Source: Osedax fenrisi (taxonomy: Eukaryota; Annelida; Polychaeta; Sabellida; Siboglinidae). Taken from it: a stretch of DNA of 64,000 bases. Both the position numbers and the translations under genes were made by a program. Below are positions 27,574 to 39,569 of this stretch, piece by piece. The notes under the pieces are model-generated. The model saw nothing but the letters and a program-made list of their open reading frames with translations, did no database searches and was not told the origin of the DNA. Each line of letters opens with the position of its first letter. Within the stretch, counting starts at the first letter, position 1. The DNA lies in the NCBI GenBank assembly GCA_964019155.1, contig OZ025241.1, positions 6,608,681 to 6,672,680 on the forward strand. The letters are read 5' to 3'.

Positions 27574-28353
27574 TACATACTGAATATCTTCAGATTTCAA
27601 AAAAGGTAAACTCATTGTTTGTCGTAACAATTTACGTATCATTGCGTTATTTGAGAAATCCGGTTTTAATCCTTCATTAGATATCTGTATTCAATATATA
27701 TTATTATATTTAGATTATTATTTTATTATATATTAGTCTAAAGTGATACTAAATATATTTATGTACATATCCGTTTCCATATAGCTTGATTCCAATGGAA
27801 GCTACACCCACAAAGCTTAATTAACGGGTATTTTTTTCTCATAATGCTCCATAGGGATATTTCAAAATCCAGCATTACATATTTAACAGTAATCAGATAG
27901 TCTGATAGGTGGTCTAGTACTGCAGAATAGTCACGGGATTCTATATTTTATAAATGAAAACAGTTATATATTGAATCTATTATATATATACATATAAACA
28001 ATTAGAGTTAAAATATGTATTATATATTATAGTGTATTACTTTTAAAACATATTTTATAAAATAATATACTAACTACTACCACTCATCAATACCGATACA
28101 AGTAATACTTGTTTAATATTTCCATCAGATTTAAGGAATCCTCTGATTTTCCAAAGTTGTTTAAAAGGATACCTTATAACTCTGAATGTACCATCAGCTT
28201 ATATGTATTTGCATTTCTTAAGTAAGTCTAGTTGGGTTTGTGTTGCAAATATTAAATGCCTCCTTTCTTTAACCTGGTATATAAAGAATATCCTATGACA
28301 TTTTCTAATATAATAAATATACATATTAATTTTATATATATTATATGAATATA

Positions 28354-28402
<49 letters not shown>

Positions 28403-29579
28403 TGTGTGTGTGTGTCGGTATGTGTATGTGTATGTGTAAATGTGTGTGTGCGTATATTTAAATTATACATTTATACATACCTTAATATCTCCTATGAGAA
28501 AATCTGTAGCCATGAATTCCTTATTTATGTTAAATAGCAGGTTTTTGGGTTATTGGGAATATGTGCGGACCGAAATCTATTAATAAACCTTGCTATATAC
28601 CCTGAATTGCATACTAACGAACCTACATGTTCACTGACAATTTGCTCTGCACTTCTATACAAAATGTAATAAAAATATATTAACTGTATATTTTTAATGA
28701 ATATATACTTAGAAATTACTTTTTGAGTTAATATTATGTATTATAAAATATATGGAATAAAATATACAGAATATATATATATAGAACAGAAATATGATTA
28801 ATAAATACAAACTTTAATGTATTTTTCATTCCTATGTCTTTCACGTCTTTTACTAATTTTTTAATATGTATATCGTGCAGGGTCGGGCAATGGTTATGTT
28901 CTAATTTTGTAGTATAAGGGTTATCTCCGTATGCATACACTCCACATCTTTTTGTATATTGCCAAACTATTAAATAGTATAGAATATATGTATTAGCAGA
29001 TTTATACAAATAATATATAGAGTATACCTATTAGGACGAGAAATTCTTAAACTTAATACACTACAATATTATTAAAGTTTATAAAATATGTATAATATGT
29101 TAGGTTAATAGTATATTATAAATTTAATATAAGGGAAATGTGTATAGTAGTGACACCTTTGATTATATTGCAATAACTTTTAAACTATTGATTCTCTATA
29201 TATAATTTGTGCATAGTGTATATGAATTAATATTATCTAGATAATTTCTATTAACATTTTATAATAGAATCGTTAAAACTTGAGATAGCGAGGGTGTCGT
29301 TACTATACACAATGCGGGTATTAATGACACTCAGAGCCTCAGAGGGTAATAGTTACATGCATTAGTACTAATAAGAACCGGTAGCTGGAAATACAATACA
29401 ATACTATTTGTTACCTATTATTCCCAGATTATTTCAACAACAAGTCATTTTTAAACACATTCAATTGATTTATATTTATTAATTCATTACATAACATTAC
29501 ATAATCATAACATTACATAATTTTGTATTAGTATAATATATTATAGTATATACTATATATATATATATAGTCTAATATA

Positions 29580-29899
29580 TACGTATCAAACTATACACTT
29601 TTATAATGTAAAATAATATGCTTTCAATTATTATTTATATGATGAACACTGCGTGTTTATTACTAATGTATAATAAAGCAATATGCTATATTGGTTTTTA
29701 ATTCTATACATATATATGTGGTGAGACAACGCTAATTTATATTGCATGTACTTTAATTGATCAATGAAAACATTTTTGTATATAAACCGCAGGCGCGCCG
29801 CGCTCTAAACCTAAGTTAGCTAACTCTATTTATATGATTTAAAATATACTGCTAGCAGCGGGACATAAGAATATGAATTATGTTGCATAGATCCAAAGG

Positions 29900-29900
<1 letters not shown>
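29580..29900. repeat. MITE-like repeat, inverted relative to 36215-36560
   Basis: Shares in opposite orientation the blocks atgatgaacact, gctaatttatattgcatgta, ctaaacctaagttag and actgctagcagc with 36215-36560. It lies in a long intron of the MULE gene. The similarity is patchy, so both are old copies. Confidence 0.5.
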
Positions 29901-29944
<44 letters not shown>

Positions 29945-30254
29945 ATTCAACGGTCGATAACAAAAGAAAATATGCTATATTATTTTTAAACCATTTAGAA
30001 ATAATATGTATATCACTATTATATAAAGGATAACTAATTAGAAAACAAAAGTCATTCTAATAAATGTGTGTATTATTATTATATAAAATGTATATATTAT
30101 TAGAATAGTCTAGTAATTTACTTAATTTATAATAGCCTAATTAATGTTATACTAAGTAAAGATATATTTATAATAGTGTGTTTAAAATTATAAGTAGGTC
30201 TTAAATATATACCTATATACCTATATATATTATAAATATAATTATATTGTATAC

Positions 30255-30304
<50 letters not shown>

Positions 30305-31062
30305 AGTGGTGAATAATTTTACATAGATAATTAATAATAAAAAATAAAATAACAAACCATCTTTCCTTTTTCTTGTGTATGTATATCCAGCTGGGCAATG
30401 AAGGATATCCCCACCTCTATACGATGATTTATCTAGTATACCCCAATTACCAGTTGTAAATACACTTTCCGTTTCTAAAGGTACTAATATAGTAGATTAT
30501 TCAGCTAATATTGATGATACATTAGATTGTGACACTGGTACGATATTATCCATGCTACCACTACTTGAATTATCAAGGTTTAAATATATAGGTGACGATA
30601 TGGGGTAAGAATTAATTAGTGTAGATTGGAAAACTGGAAGGATATTTGAAATATTAATACTACATGAATTGTCTAAAGGGTTTATAGCTGTCGGTGATGA
30701 TATGTAGGAAGTAGATAATGTACTGGATAAGATAGAGGATGCTATTGGTGGGACTTTTAATTTACATTTACCACACATCTATATGAGATCGATATAACTC
30801 TTCACAGCCTGTAAATATTCTTTCCGCAAGATACCAGTTTTACATATTCTATGTTGCCATCTATTACAGTATTCACATAGAAGAGCTACTTGCCGAGATG
30901 TCACTTTTTTATTGCAATAAATACAAAGGGACATCATGTTATCATTAATTAATATAATTAATATAAGAACTGTTAGTCTTATATAGATAATTATATGATT
31001 CATTAGCCAATTAGATTACACTGATTTCATATACAATGTAATAATACTGTTTAATTGGCCAT

Positions 31063-32096
31063 AATTAAAATGACATAGTGGATTGACCGCCCACAAATCC
31101 TATCCGGAATAGCCGAGGCACTCACTACGGTATACCGGTATATCTATAGATACTCATCAGTCCATAATGTACACTGTACATTGTACAGGCTGTACTAGCG
31201 AGTAGACGCCGGCGTCGTAGTATTAATTATACAGGCGAGAATAATACAATGAGTAGGGGACAGCCTGGCATAATAAATGTACATTCCAAATAATGTGTTA
31301 TTATAATTTCACTATAAATAATACTTATGTATTTATATATAACACAATACAATCTATTACGTAATATGTATCTGTGCAGTGGGCGTAACAACACTGGCTT
31401 CTATGTGTAAATATATGTTTTATTTTATATATACATGTATGCGTATCAATATATGGTGTTATACAGTATACAATATATACAAATGATATTCTGTTATTAT
31501 TCTCTGATATTCTGTTATTTAATATTCTGTAAAAAAGTATAAAATATACTGTAATCATAAAACATATTTACTCTGATATTTAAATGATGTAATAATATAA
31601 ATTAACTATATAACAATAATATAAATTTAAATATAAGATTTTCGTATAAATTATCTGTAATTAATTATTTTTTAAGATACGTATAATTCTAAAAAAAATA
31701 ATTACTGTTATGATAGTTTACTATATAGTATATATTTATTAAATATATTAATTAAAACTGTATATAATTATATAAAAAGATGTCCGGACGAAACGATTAT
31801 TTAGATCGAAAATATGTTACGTATTTTTCATAAATAAACGATACCCTCCTAAAACATAGGAATTACACTTACATATGAAGTAAAATATATTAAAAAAAAT
31901 ATGTAAAGTTATGATAGAGTACTATATAGTATATATTTAATTAAATATATTAGTTAAAACTGTATATAATTATATAAAAAGATGGTCGGACGAAACGACT
32001 TTTCAGATCGGACGAAATAACTATATTTCGGACGAAGTGACTACATTTTTGCGGACGAAGTGACGGATGAGATGACCAACGGACGAAGTTATCTGT

Positions 32097-32100
<4 letters not shown>
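31063..32100 (-). repeat. MULE right terminal inverted repeat
   Basis: Reverse complement of the left arm: gacatagtggattgaccgcc at the inner boundary (~31070) through ~31690, then one complete and one partial ~203-bp unit. The outer 100 bp holds repeated cggacgaa motifs (32005, 32027, 32054, 32081) not seen on the left. Confidence 0.75.

Positions 32101-32142
<42 letters not shown>
32101..32142. repeat. (AT)n microsatellite at the right MULE boundary
   Basis: About 20 AT units separating the cggacgaa motifs from a dispersed repeat (32145-32462). Confidence 0.9.
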
Positions 32143-32144
<2 letters not shown>

Positions 32145-32462
32145 CATATTATTAATAGTTGTATATTATCTATAGATATTATAATTATAACTTATACACA
32201 TATTCCCATATAATAATGTTTATATTATATATTTATACATATTATAATATTTATTTGTATATAATATACTTAATTTAATATTTGTATACTATATATATAT
32301 AATATATTATATATTATAATAAATAATTTATATTAAATGATCAAAATAATAAAGTATTTATTGTAAAATTCTAGGTTTTAAAGATTGTTATTAAGTTTTG
32401 TTTGCCTAGTTGTAAACCAGTTGTAATTTTATAACAATGTATAATATATATTTACACATGTA
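32145..32462 (+). repeat. Dispersed ~320-bp repeat, first copy
   Basis: Matches 45047-45363 in the same orientation, including ttattaatagttgtat, the gatcaaaataataa block and tgcctagttgtaaaccagtt. Both copies are preceded by an (AT)n tract. No coding content. Confidence 0.8.
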
Positions 32463-32474
32463 TATAAACGCAAA

Positions 32475-32898
32475 TATATAATTAAATGTTATTAGTTAAT
32501 AATAAGTATTGATAAATAATTATTAATCAGTAAATTAGAATTGAATAATTATTAAAATAATATATAATTAATGTTATTAATTAATAATAAGTATTGATAA
32601 CTAATTATTAATTAGTAAATTATAATTGAATAATTAATAATTATTAAAATAATATATAATTAATAATTAATAATATACAATTAATTAATATTACTTAATA
32701 ATAATTATTGTTAATACATTATAATTGAATTATTAAAATAATATATAATTAATTGTTAATTAATAATAAGTATTGATATATAATTATTAAAATAATATAT
32801 AATTAATTGTTAATTAATAATAAGTATTGATATATAATTATTAAAATAATATATAATTAATAATAAGTATTGATAAATAATTATTAATTAGTAAATTA
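32475..32898. repeat. TA-rich tandem array, right-hand part
   Basis: Same ~100-bp TA-only family as 23395-24412. It is cut by the L2-like LINE at 32898 and resumes at 34346, where gtaaatta followed by gaattgaataatt restores the array consensus. Confidence 0.8.
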
Positions 32899-34345
32899 CT
32901 CCCTGAATCCTTCCCATTATCTACCCATTTCCAACCTCTCAATCCACTCCAACATCCTGGAACGTACCGTCTCCCCCCAACTCATCTCCTACCTCACCAC
33001 CAATAAAATACCTAACCCATTCCAAAGCGCCTATCTTCCCCACAAATCCACCGAATCTGCCATCACCCTTATAATCTCTGATATACTCTCAAACCTCAAT
33101 AGTAACCGCGGAACTATACTTGTTCTCCTCGACTTGAGTTCCGCGTTCGACACCCTCAATCATACCATACTCATCCACCGACTCACATCAATTGGCATCT
33201 CTGGAACTCCCCTCGACTGGCTTACATCTTATATATCCAACCGCTCCTCCTCAGTCAGAATACACTCCCACTCATCCTCCTCCCAACCCATCACCCACGG
33301 AGTGCCACAGGGCTCTGTCCTTGGCCCGATCCTCTTTAATATCTACCTCCTCCCCTATTCAATATTCTTACCGATTATCCGGACATATCCTTTCACTCCT
33401 ACGCTGACGACCTCCAACTTTACATTAATTGCACAGACTCCCCTACGCATGCCCCTAACCGACTCTCCTCCTGCATTAAGTCTATTCATGATTGGCTCAC
33501 CTCTAACTCTCTCAAACTGAACCCTAACAAAACCGAAGCAATTTTCCTCCACCTACCATTACGCTCCTCCTCCTTACCTATTCCACCTCCCATTACAGTT
33601 GATAATTCCCCAATACCTTATTCCAAACACATCCGTAATCTTGGACTCCACATTGACACAACACTCTCCCTTGACCTACATATCGCACACATGCATAAAT
33701 CCATCCACTATCACCTACATTGCCTCAGACTAATCCGACGTTCTATTCCCCTCCCCATCGCCATTACCATCGCCTCCTCATATATTAGCCCACTCTTCGA
33801 TTATTGCAATTCCCTACTCTTCAACCTCCCCACCTACAAACTCAACAAACTACAATGACTTCAAAACGCTGTAGTTCGTTGTGTCTACCTACTTCCCCGA
33901 CGTTCCTCCGACTCCATTACATCTCTCCTTAAACAACTACACTGGCTCCCAGTCCTTTACAGAATACAATACAAACTTTCCCTAACTATACACAAAGCCA
34001 TATACCATAACTCCCCTGACTACCTTGCCTCACTACTACACCTCTACATGCCCACTACCACACTCCATACCCGTTCCTCCAACACCTTTATCCTAGCCAC
34101 ACCCCACCTATAAAATCTCCACTCTTCCCATATTCGCTCCTTCTCCCTTTCTGCCCCTTACCACTGGAATTCCCTTCCCAACCACTTGCGCACTATCATC
34201 TCCACACCCACCTTCAAACGCCACCTCAAGACCCATTTATTCTCCCGAGCTTTCCCTCCAACTCAATAACAACCCCCCCTACGGACGACCGAATGCTCAC
34301 GCACAGCAGTAGTCCTTAAACTGATAAAAGTAAAAGTAAAGTAAA
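32899..34345 (+). mobile_element. L2-like LINE, 5'-truncated, with reverse transcriptase
   Basis: Reverse transcriptase from motif 1 to the C-terminus. Readable blocks: ISNLSIHSNILERTVSPQLI (32925), QSAYLPHKSTESAIT, LVLLDLSSAFDTLNHTILIH (33120), HGVPQGSVLGPILFNIYLL (33295); then one frameshift (~33350) and FHSYADDLQLY with the catalytic YADD (~33395), LKLNPNKTEAIFLH, and the thumb/tail block LHWLPVLYRIQYKLSLTIHK. Two stops: TGA (~33856, expected Arg CGA) and TAA (~34111). It ends with (gtaaa)n at 34329-34350. An 8-bp gtaaatta flanks both sides (32891-32898, 34346-34353), though part of it overlaps the tail. Base composition is clearly more GC-rich than all its surroundings. Confidence 0.85.
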
Positions 34346-34353
34346 GTAAATTA

Positions 34354-35464
34354 GAATTGAATAATTAATAATGATTAAAATAGTATATAATTAATAATTA
34401 ATAATTTTACAGCACTAATGTATATATATATATATACATATATACATTAATATATATATATATATAGATATATAATATACGGAATGAGAAGACAAAACGG
34501 GCATATAAATACGGAATACGCTGACACGAAGATTAGGCCGACAATTTTGTGTCAACCACCTACTTTAATTTATGAATTACTATATGTTAGAGAAATAATT
34601 GGTATCTAATTAAATAATATTTTAATAATCGTTATATTATAATGAATATATTTAATTATCATTTGGTTTTATAGAGAATAGACTATAAATAATTACATTT
34701 TTAGATTTCTGCGTGTATATACTTGGTTACACAAAAAAACGGAATCTGTTGACACACTGTTTTTACCGAAATACAGCAACTTAATGCGTATATGTCAAAT
34801 GGCAATTTATGAATTAATATATTAAATGTACTTTAGAATAAATATATTGAATAAAAATATAAAAGATGTTATTAATTAAAAATATACATTTTGAATTAAA
34901 TATTATTATTATTTTGTAAAAATATACATCAATTTCTATTTATAATCAAAGATTTGTATGACTCATAAAAACTTAGGAAATAGTAGTAATTATTTAAATT
35001 TCAATATTATTATTTCAGATTATTTCAAAATTTGAATAATAATAAATAATTTGTATATTATTAAATATAGTAGGTATTATATTTTAATAAATTATCTATG
35101 TATATATATAGTAAATAAATATATAAATGTATGTTATATATTATTGAATATAGAATCGTAAGTAAGATACTATAGTAACATTTTCGAAATATTTGTTTTT
35201 CAATAAGTTATTTATTTTTCATTATATTACATTATTAATTCATTTTAACCTTCCTATATAATATCTAATATTAGTAATATTACTATAATTTTTAATATTT
35301 CCAAACTAGTATAAAATGTAAATACTATACATTTATAGTCTACGAATAACCCAACTATAATGTATTTGTACGATATAAATAAAACCATAGGAATACGATT
35401 TTTTATATTGATGCTATTATAATAAATTTGATATCATTAACTACCATTCGTTCTATTAGATCCC
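34354..35464. other. AT-rich DNA without recognisable genes
   Basis: A short remainder of the TA-rich array, AT microsatellites (34420-34465), then AT-rich sequence. Two spots with acgga..gctgacac / acggaatctgttgacac (34520 and 34740) look like diverged copies of one short repeat. Nothing else supported. Confidence 0.5.
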
Positions 35465-35861
35465 ACAAAAGATTTATAAATCTTACTTCTTCTTTTCTCT
35501 CTACCCATAATCATTAAATCATCCAACTTATTATTTGTATCCGTGTTATATTAAATTTATATCATTATTAAATCGTTATTGTATTATTATTATCTTATTA
35601 TTATATAACACTATACTATATCAATGCAGTCTGTAGTATATACAACTACACCATATCAATGCAGACTGTAGTATATAATAGTCCTTTATATTGTTTATTA
35701 TTGTTTTTCCGTTGTATATTGAATGTATATTATTATCAAATTATTATCGTATTACTATTATTTTATTATTATTTTCTAACCGCACGAGCGAAGGGGTCTA
35801 CATGACCCTATTTTAGTGCTAATAAACTCAATATCATCATCATCATCATCATATCATTAGA
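35465..35861 (+). mobile_element. LINE 3' end with (atc)n tail
   Basis: The last 100 bp (ctaaccgcacgagcgaaggg, gtctacatgaccctatttta, gtgctaataaactcaa) followed by (tca)n at 35840-35862 is a typical LINE 3' UTR and microsatellite tail. Upstream, a 35-bp segment (atatcaatgcag.ctgtagta) is directly repeated at 35614 and 35649. No coding part remains. Confidence 0.55.
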
Positions 35862-36184
35862 CATATTATTAAATTCTATAATAGAAGTATTTTAGTTTAT
35901 TTTTATTTAAAAAAAAGTTATGCACAAAAAAAATAGTAAAAATAATACATGGTGTAGATAGGAATTATGCATGTTTTAATTAATTTATAATACTTATGCA
36001 ATCATGATTCATTCAATAATTTATATTTTTTAATTGTATATATTCGATATTATTAACACATAGATTAATAATCATATTTGTATCCGCTTTTTGTATTGTA
36101 TTCAATAAATATATATTATTATTATATAATTATTATAATATATACACACTTATATAATTATGTAAGCCTATTTATTTAGTATTA

Positions 36185-36642
36185 ACAAAGATTTTGCGAA
36201 GCAAAGATATAACACTCCCTATACATGCAACATAATTTAGTAATATCCCCTGCTGCTGCTAGCAGTAGTATCGAAATCACTGAAATAGATTTAGGTTAGG
36301 CTCTATTTGCATACAACAATTTTTTCATTGCTCTATTAAATTACATGCAATATAAATTAGCTTTTATTTACTAAATATATACTTATAGCATTTAAAACAT
36401 ACATATCATATTTGTTTGTTATATATTAGTAATGAACACTTAGTTTTCATCATATAAATATTAATTTAAAGCATATTATTTAACATTTTAAAAGTGTTTA
36501 GTTAAATACGAATTTACATTATAGATAACACATAGTTCCTAAAAGTAACCCGCTATAGGTGGCACTGGGGTATTTTGTATACAAATTCGAAAAACACGAT
36601 TTCGCGTAAGTGTTATATCTTTCCTTCGGAAAATCTTTGGTA
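36185..36642. mobile_element. MITE-like element, ~460 bp, imperfect inverted ends
   Basis: The left end acaaagattttgcgaagcaa + agatataacact (36187-36215) is nearly complementary to the right end agtgttatatcttt..cggaaaatcttt (36608-36640). TATTA flanks both sides and could be the target duplication. The interior is shared in inverted orientation with 29580-29900. No coding potential. Confidence 0.6.
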
Positions 36643-36649
36643 TTAATTC

Positions 36650-38085
36650 AATATAAATATAATGGGATATGTATATAGATATACAAAATGTTTAATCTGG
36701 TATATATATATATACCTCAATCCAAAGTGGCGAGTATTAGAATCATTTAGAATTATATTTTAAAGTGATGCCACACATGAAAATATACGCACGAAACAAC
36801 CTCACTTGCGAATATCAAACGTTTCTATAAAAACATAATTATTTTCAAAATGCATGCGAATATTCGTAGGTATTTACGTTTTACTTCTATTTATATACCT
36901 CACTTTAACTCTCCCTAATAAATTCAATATAATGTTAACATTTTAATTAATACATGTAAAAATGTATATAATTATACGAGGGATTTCCATATAGTTTAGG
37001 TGTGGAATAGACTTTATAGATATAATAGCCATACCCGAGCTAGCTTTGCTATGTTTTTTATTGTTTATCTATCTATTTTTTATTAATTATAGCGATTCCT
37101 GATTCTGCATTTCTGCCGTACACGACCCGTAACATTATGTATTATATATTAACTCATTGATAACAAAATTATTGTCTAATTAATTGATAACGAATTATAT
37201 TGTTGATTTTATTTTATATTGTATAAAATACTTTTACTATAATTTTAAATAAGCATTTTTTATATTTTCGATAATGATAAGTTATTAGTATTTAAATCGT
37301 AATTGAACCAAAATCATATTTTGATACCCGAAACCTTCCATGTAGTCAATTACCCGAAACTACCCGACATCATTTACAACACTAATATGTATATTATATT
37401 TAAATATTTATAAAAATATATATATATATATTAGTCATTAATATTTTCTTGTATAAAAGAATAATAAATTAATTATGGATTCTTACATGTCAATTTTATT
37501 TCAAATTAAAATACTAAATATATCAATTGTATCAATTATGTTATATTCATTTAAACAATAATCAATTAATTATTCTTGAAAACTTATATAAATCTTTATA
37601 TTTGATCAACATTAATAATTTAATTTATATCAAAAACAGATTTTATGTATTTGTATCAAATAATCATAAATATATTTAATTGTATTTCATTTATTTATAT
37701 TTGTTAGTGTAATTATATTAGAATAATACATTACATAAATATTATTATTTGATTCAAACATTAACATAATTATCAAAATCAAATTTAGTATATTTGTATA
37801 TGAATCATTAATCAGAAATGTATTTATATTAAAGTATATTTGTATATACAAGTTGTTAAGTTATTAGAAAAAGAATCAATGCGTTAAATACATTATTTAT
37901 TAACTTTGTACATTTATCACGGCTCTTATAGATAGGCGTCTAGCATTGCTTAATCATGTGAGACGGTGATGTATGGGCATATCCCTAGCACTCGGCGTGT
38001 GTTAGTATAATGCGAGATAATAATAATAATACACAAAGTAATAGTGATAATAACATAACATCACCTCTTCTAAGAAGAAGATATA
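36650..38085. other. AT-rich DNA without recognisable genes
   Basis: No gene or repeat assigned. A less AT-biased patch at 37918-38012 (ggctcttatagataggcgtc, ctcggcgtgtgttagtataa) followed by (ata)n may be an LTR or tail of the minus-strand Gypsy remnant that starts at ~38090, but I cannot show a partner LTR. Confidence 0.4.
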
Positions 38086-38089
38086 TTAC

Positions 38090-38720
38090 AGGACAAATCG
38101 GTAGGGAGTGTGCCTGTTCCTGGAGCTTCGGCGTATAGTTTCCTAAGCTGCTTTTGTTCTATAATAGCTGTGTGTGAGAGGATGGTATTATTATCAGATG
38201 GTGGTGTTGGGTAATTAGATAAATGTAGTGTTTGAGTGGGGGTATTCTCTATGGTGGTGTAATTTTCTTGGGGTTAGTTGTAGGTGTTGATCGTATTTTA
38301 TGTCTTGTACGTCATAGGATGTTTCCCGTATGGGTACACATGACATATGATTCTGGTTCGTTTCTTGACAATGGTAGCTGGGGATCATGTGAATTTTAAG
38401 GAGTCTCGAATTTGACAGATTTGAACGTTATGTACGATGTATGCAGTTTTCTTGCAAGTAATGTCATCTAGTTAATTTATGTCTGTTTGATGTGTTTGTA
38501 GTTTCGTGCGTTCTGATGTTTGGATTGATGTAAGAGTAGGTGTAGAGGGCTGGGGTCATCATATTTTGAGGGTTATTTCTCTAAGATAGTAGTGCTTTAG
38601 TTATCTTATTGATGTCTGTATTTTTTATAATGTTCTTTATGGTCTGAACGTGTCTTTCTATGAATTCATTTGATGCTAGGTAGTGAGGACTGGATGAAAT
38701 GTGGGTGATGTCCTATTAGT
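38090..38720 (-). pseudogene. Gypsy-type integrase remnant
   Basis: Minus strand, ~38703-38570: SSPHYLASNEFIERHVQTIK then NIIKNTDINKITKALLS and RNNP, the standard region around the catalytic Glu of Metaviridae integrase (HYxxSNGxxERxVQTxK...ALLxxRNTP). Downstream residues (TPALYTYSYINPNIRTHETT; RRSSRNRHTPYRF at ~38105) resemble the C-terminal tail. Multiple stops. The plus-strand frame at 38701-39012 is a shadow. Confidence 0.6.
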
Positions 38721-39429
38721 GGAGGACATATATGGTATGCTTCTGATGTTTGGTGGTAGTTTCCAATTGCTTATTGGATGTGTCTGGAATCTTTCGCATT
38801 GGTTGGAATACCATATTACATATAATATCATGATGTCGCCTTACTTCTTTGGTGCATATGTTATGCTGGATACCTATGCTGTAGGCTTATTTACCGATAT
38901 GATGATTCCTTTGGACATCATACGCTATAGTTCTATATATACTTTAAAGTTGATTTCGACACATTTATTCGCATGTAACAAGGGTCGTACTTATTTGTCG
39001 AGGCTTATTTGAAGTGTTACGGGGAATATTCTGGTATCATTTTTGGCGGGTGGTTTTGATATAGGTGGGATTATGTCTGTGCATAATATTTTTATGAGGC
39101 TTAGCCTTCTGCAGATGTGTCTATTAGTCATATTATAGGGGGTTGTGGGGATTCGACTATAGTGAAGTTTATATCGTATAATATGCCATTATAATTATAA
39201 CATATTATTGTTATGCCGTAGGTCGCAATAGGTTTATTTTCATATGCTAAGAGTATGTATGGATAGGGGTTAGTTAAGTAGGCTTTCTAATGTTATTGTA
39301 TACCTTAAAGGATAGTACATTACTTTAAGACCCTTTGTCAACTTTAAATAATATATATGTTCTATTTTTAAAGGGTATGAATAGTTTAACATAATTTAAT
39401 AAAAACCTTGTATCTTATGTCCTGGTCTG

Positions 39430-39565
39430 CTACATGTAAGTTTGATGTAATTTAGTGGACTCCTGTTTCTTATAGTTCTTATAGTAATGTCTGCTCCTAC
39501 AGAAGGATTTGAAGTTATTCATCTTGTTACAAGCATTGCATCTGAGTCCGAGAGCTGCTTCCTGT
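39430..39565 (-). pseudogene. Gypsy-like Gag zinc-knuckle remnant
   Basis: Minus-strand residues LQEAALGLRCNACNKMNNFK then SFCRSRHYYKNYKK match the region of a Gypsy Gag nucleocapsid CCHC knuckle, except that the usual His is Asn. It lies upstream (in the minus sense) of the integrase remnant at 38090-38720. The intervening 700 bp is far too short for protease, RT and RNase H, so most of pol has been deleted. Confidence 0.4.
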
Positions 39566-39569
39566 AATT

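Larger units (their letters stand above)
26487..31003 (-). pseudogene. MULE transposase: PHD finger, FLYWCH finger, DDE core; spliced, decayed
   Basis: Minus-strand gene read from 31003 downward. PHD-type finger from Met at 30937: CIYCNKKVTSRQ, LLCEYCNRWQHRICKTGI, ending CGKC (30778-), where the expected Trp is a TAG (30779-30781). A Ser/Thr-rich linker follows to ~30500, a TAA, then the start of a FLYWCH domain (SSYRGGDILHCPAGYTY, ~30425-30375) with a donor after KRKDG. The next exon (~28966) completes it: VWQYTKRCGVYAYGD, LEHNHCP. Further exons: ~28655-28480 (EQIVSEHVGS); ~28270-28085 with the first catalytic Asp (ADGTFRVIRYPFKQLW, one stop just before); ~27925-27760 with the second (VMLDFE, then GCSFHWNQAIW); ~27690-27575; ~27390-27200 (DGFWRPADWSVYRM, RTNNNQEGFHHRLN); ~27060-26940 (VLHAESTTALTQA, IRQQRSTT); and ~26680-26560 (LYTIWDTYGSG). 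The order matches animal MULE proteins. At least three stops and one frameshift make it inactive. Confidence 0.75.
24435..32100. mobile_element. Mutator-like (MULE) DNA transposon with long inverted ends
   Basis: An inverted repeat of at least 0.6 kb (25430-26050 against 31063-31690) encloses a minus-strand gene with a MULE-type DDE transposase. Outside these arms lie inverted arrays of a ~203-bp subterminal unit: about five copies on the left (starting 24435, 24639, 24841, 25043, 25247) and fewer than two on the right (31690-32010). Each carries cgtttcgtccggacatcttt. On the right the motif degenerates into cggacgaagtgac-type short repeats (32000-32095) before an (AT)n run. Exact termini and target duplication are not resolved. 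Confidence 0.75.

Noticed and set aside
38701..39012. 103-codon plus-strand frame
   Set aside because: Shadow of the decayed minus-strand Gypsy region, with no recognisable domain.
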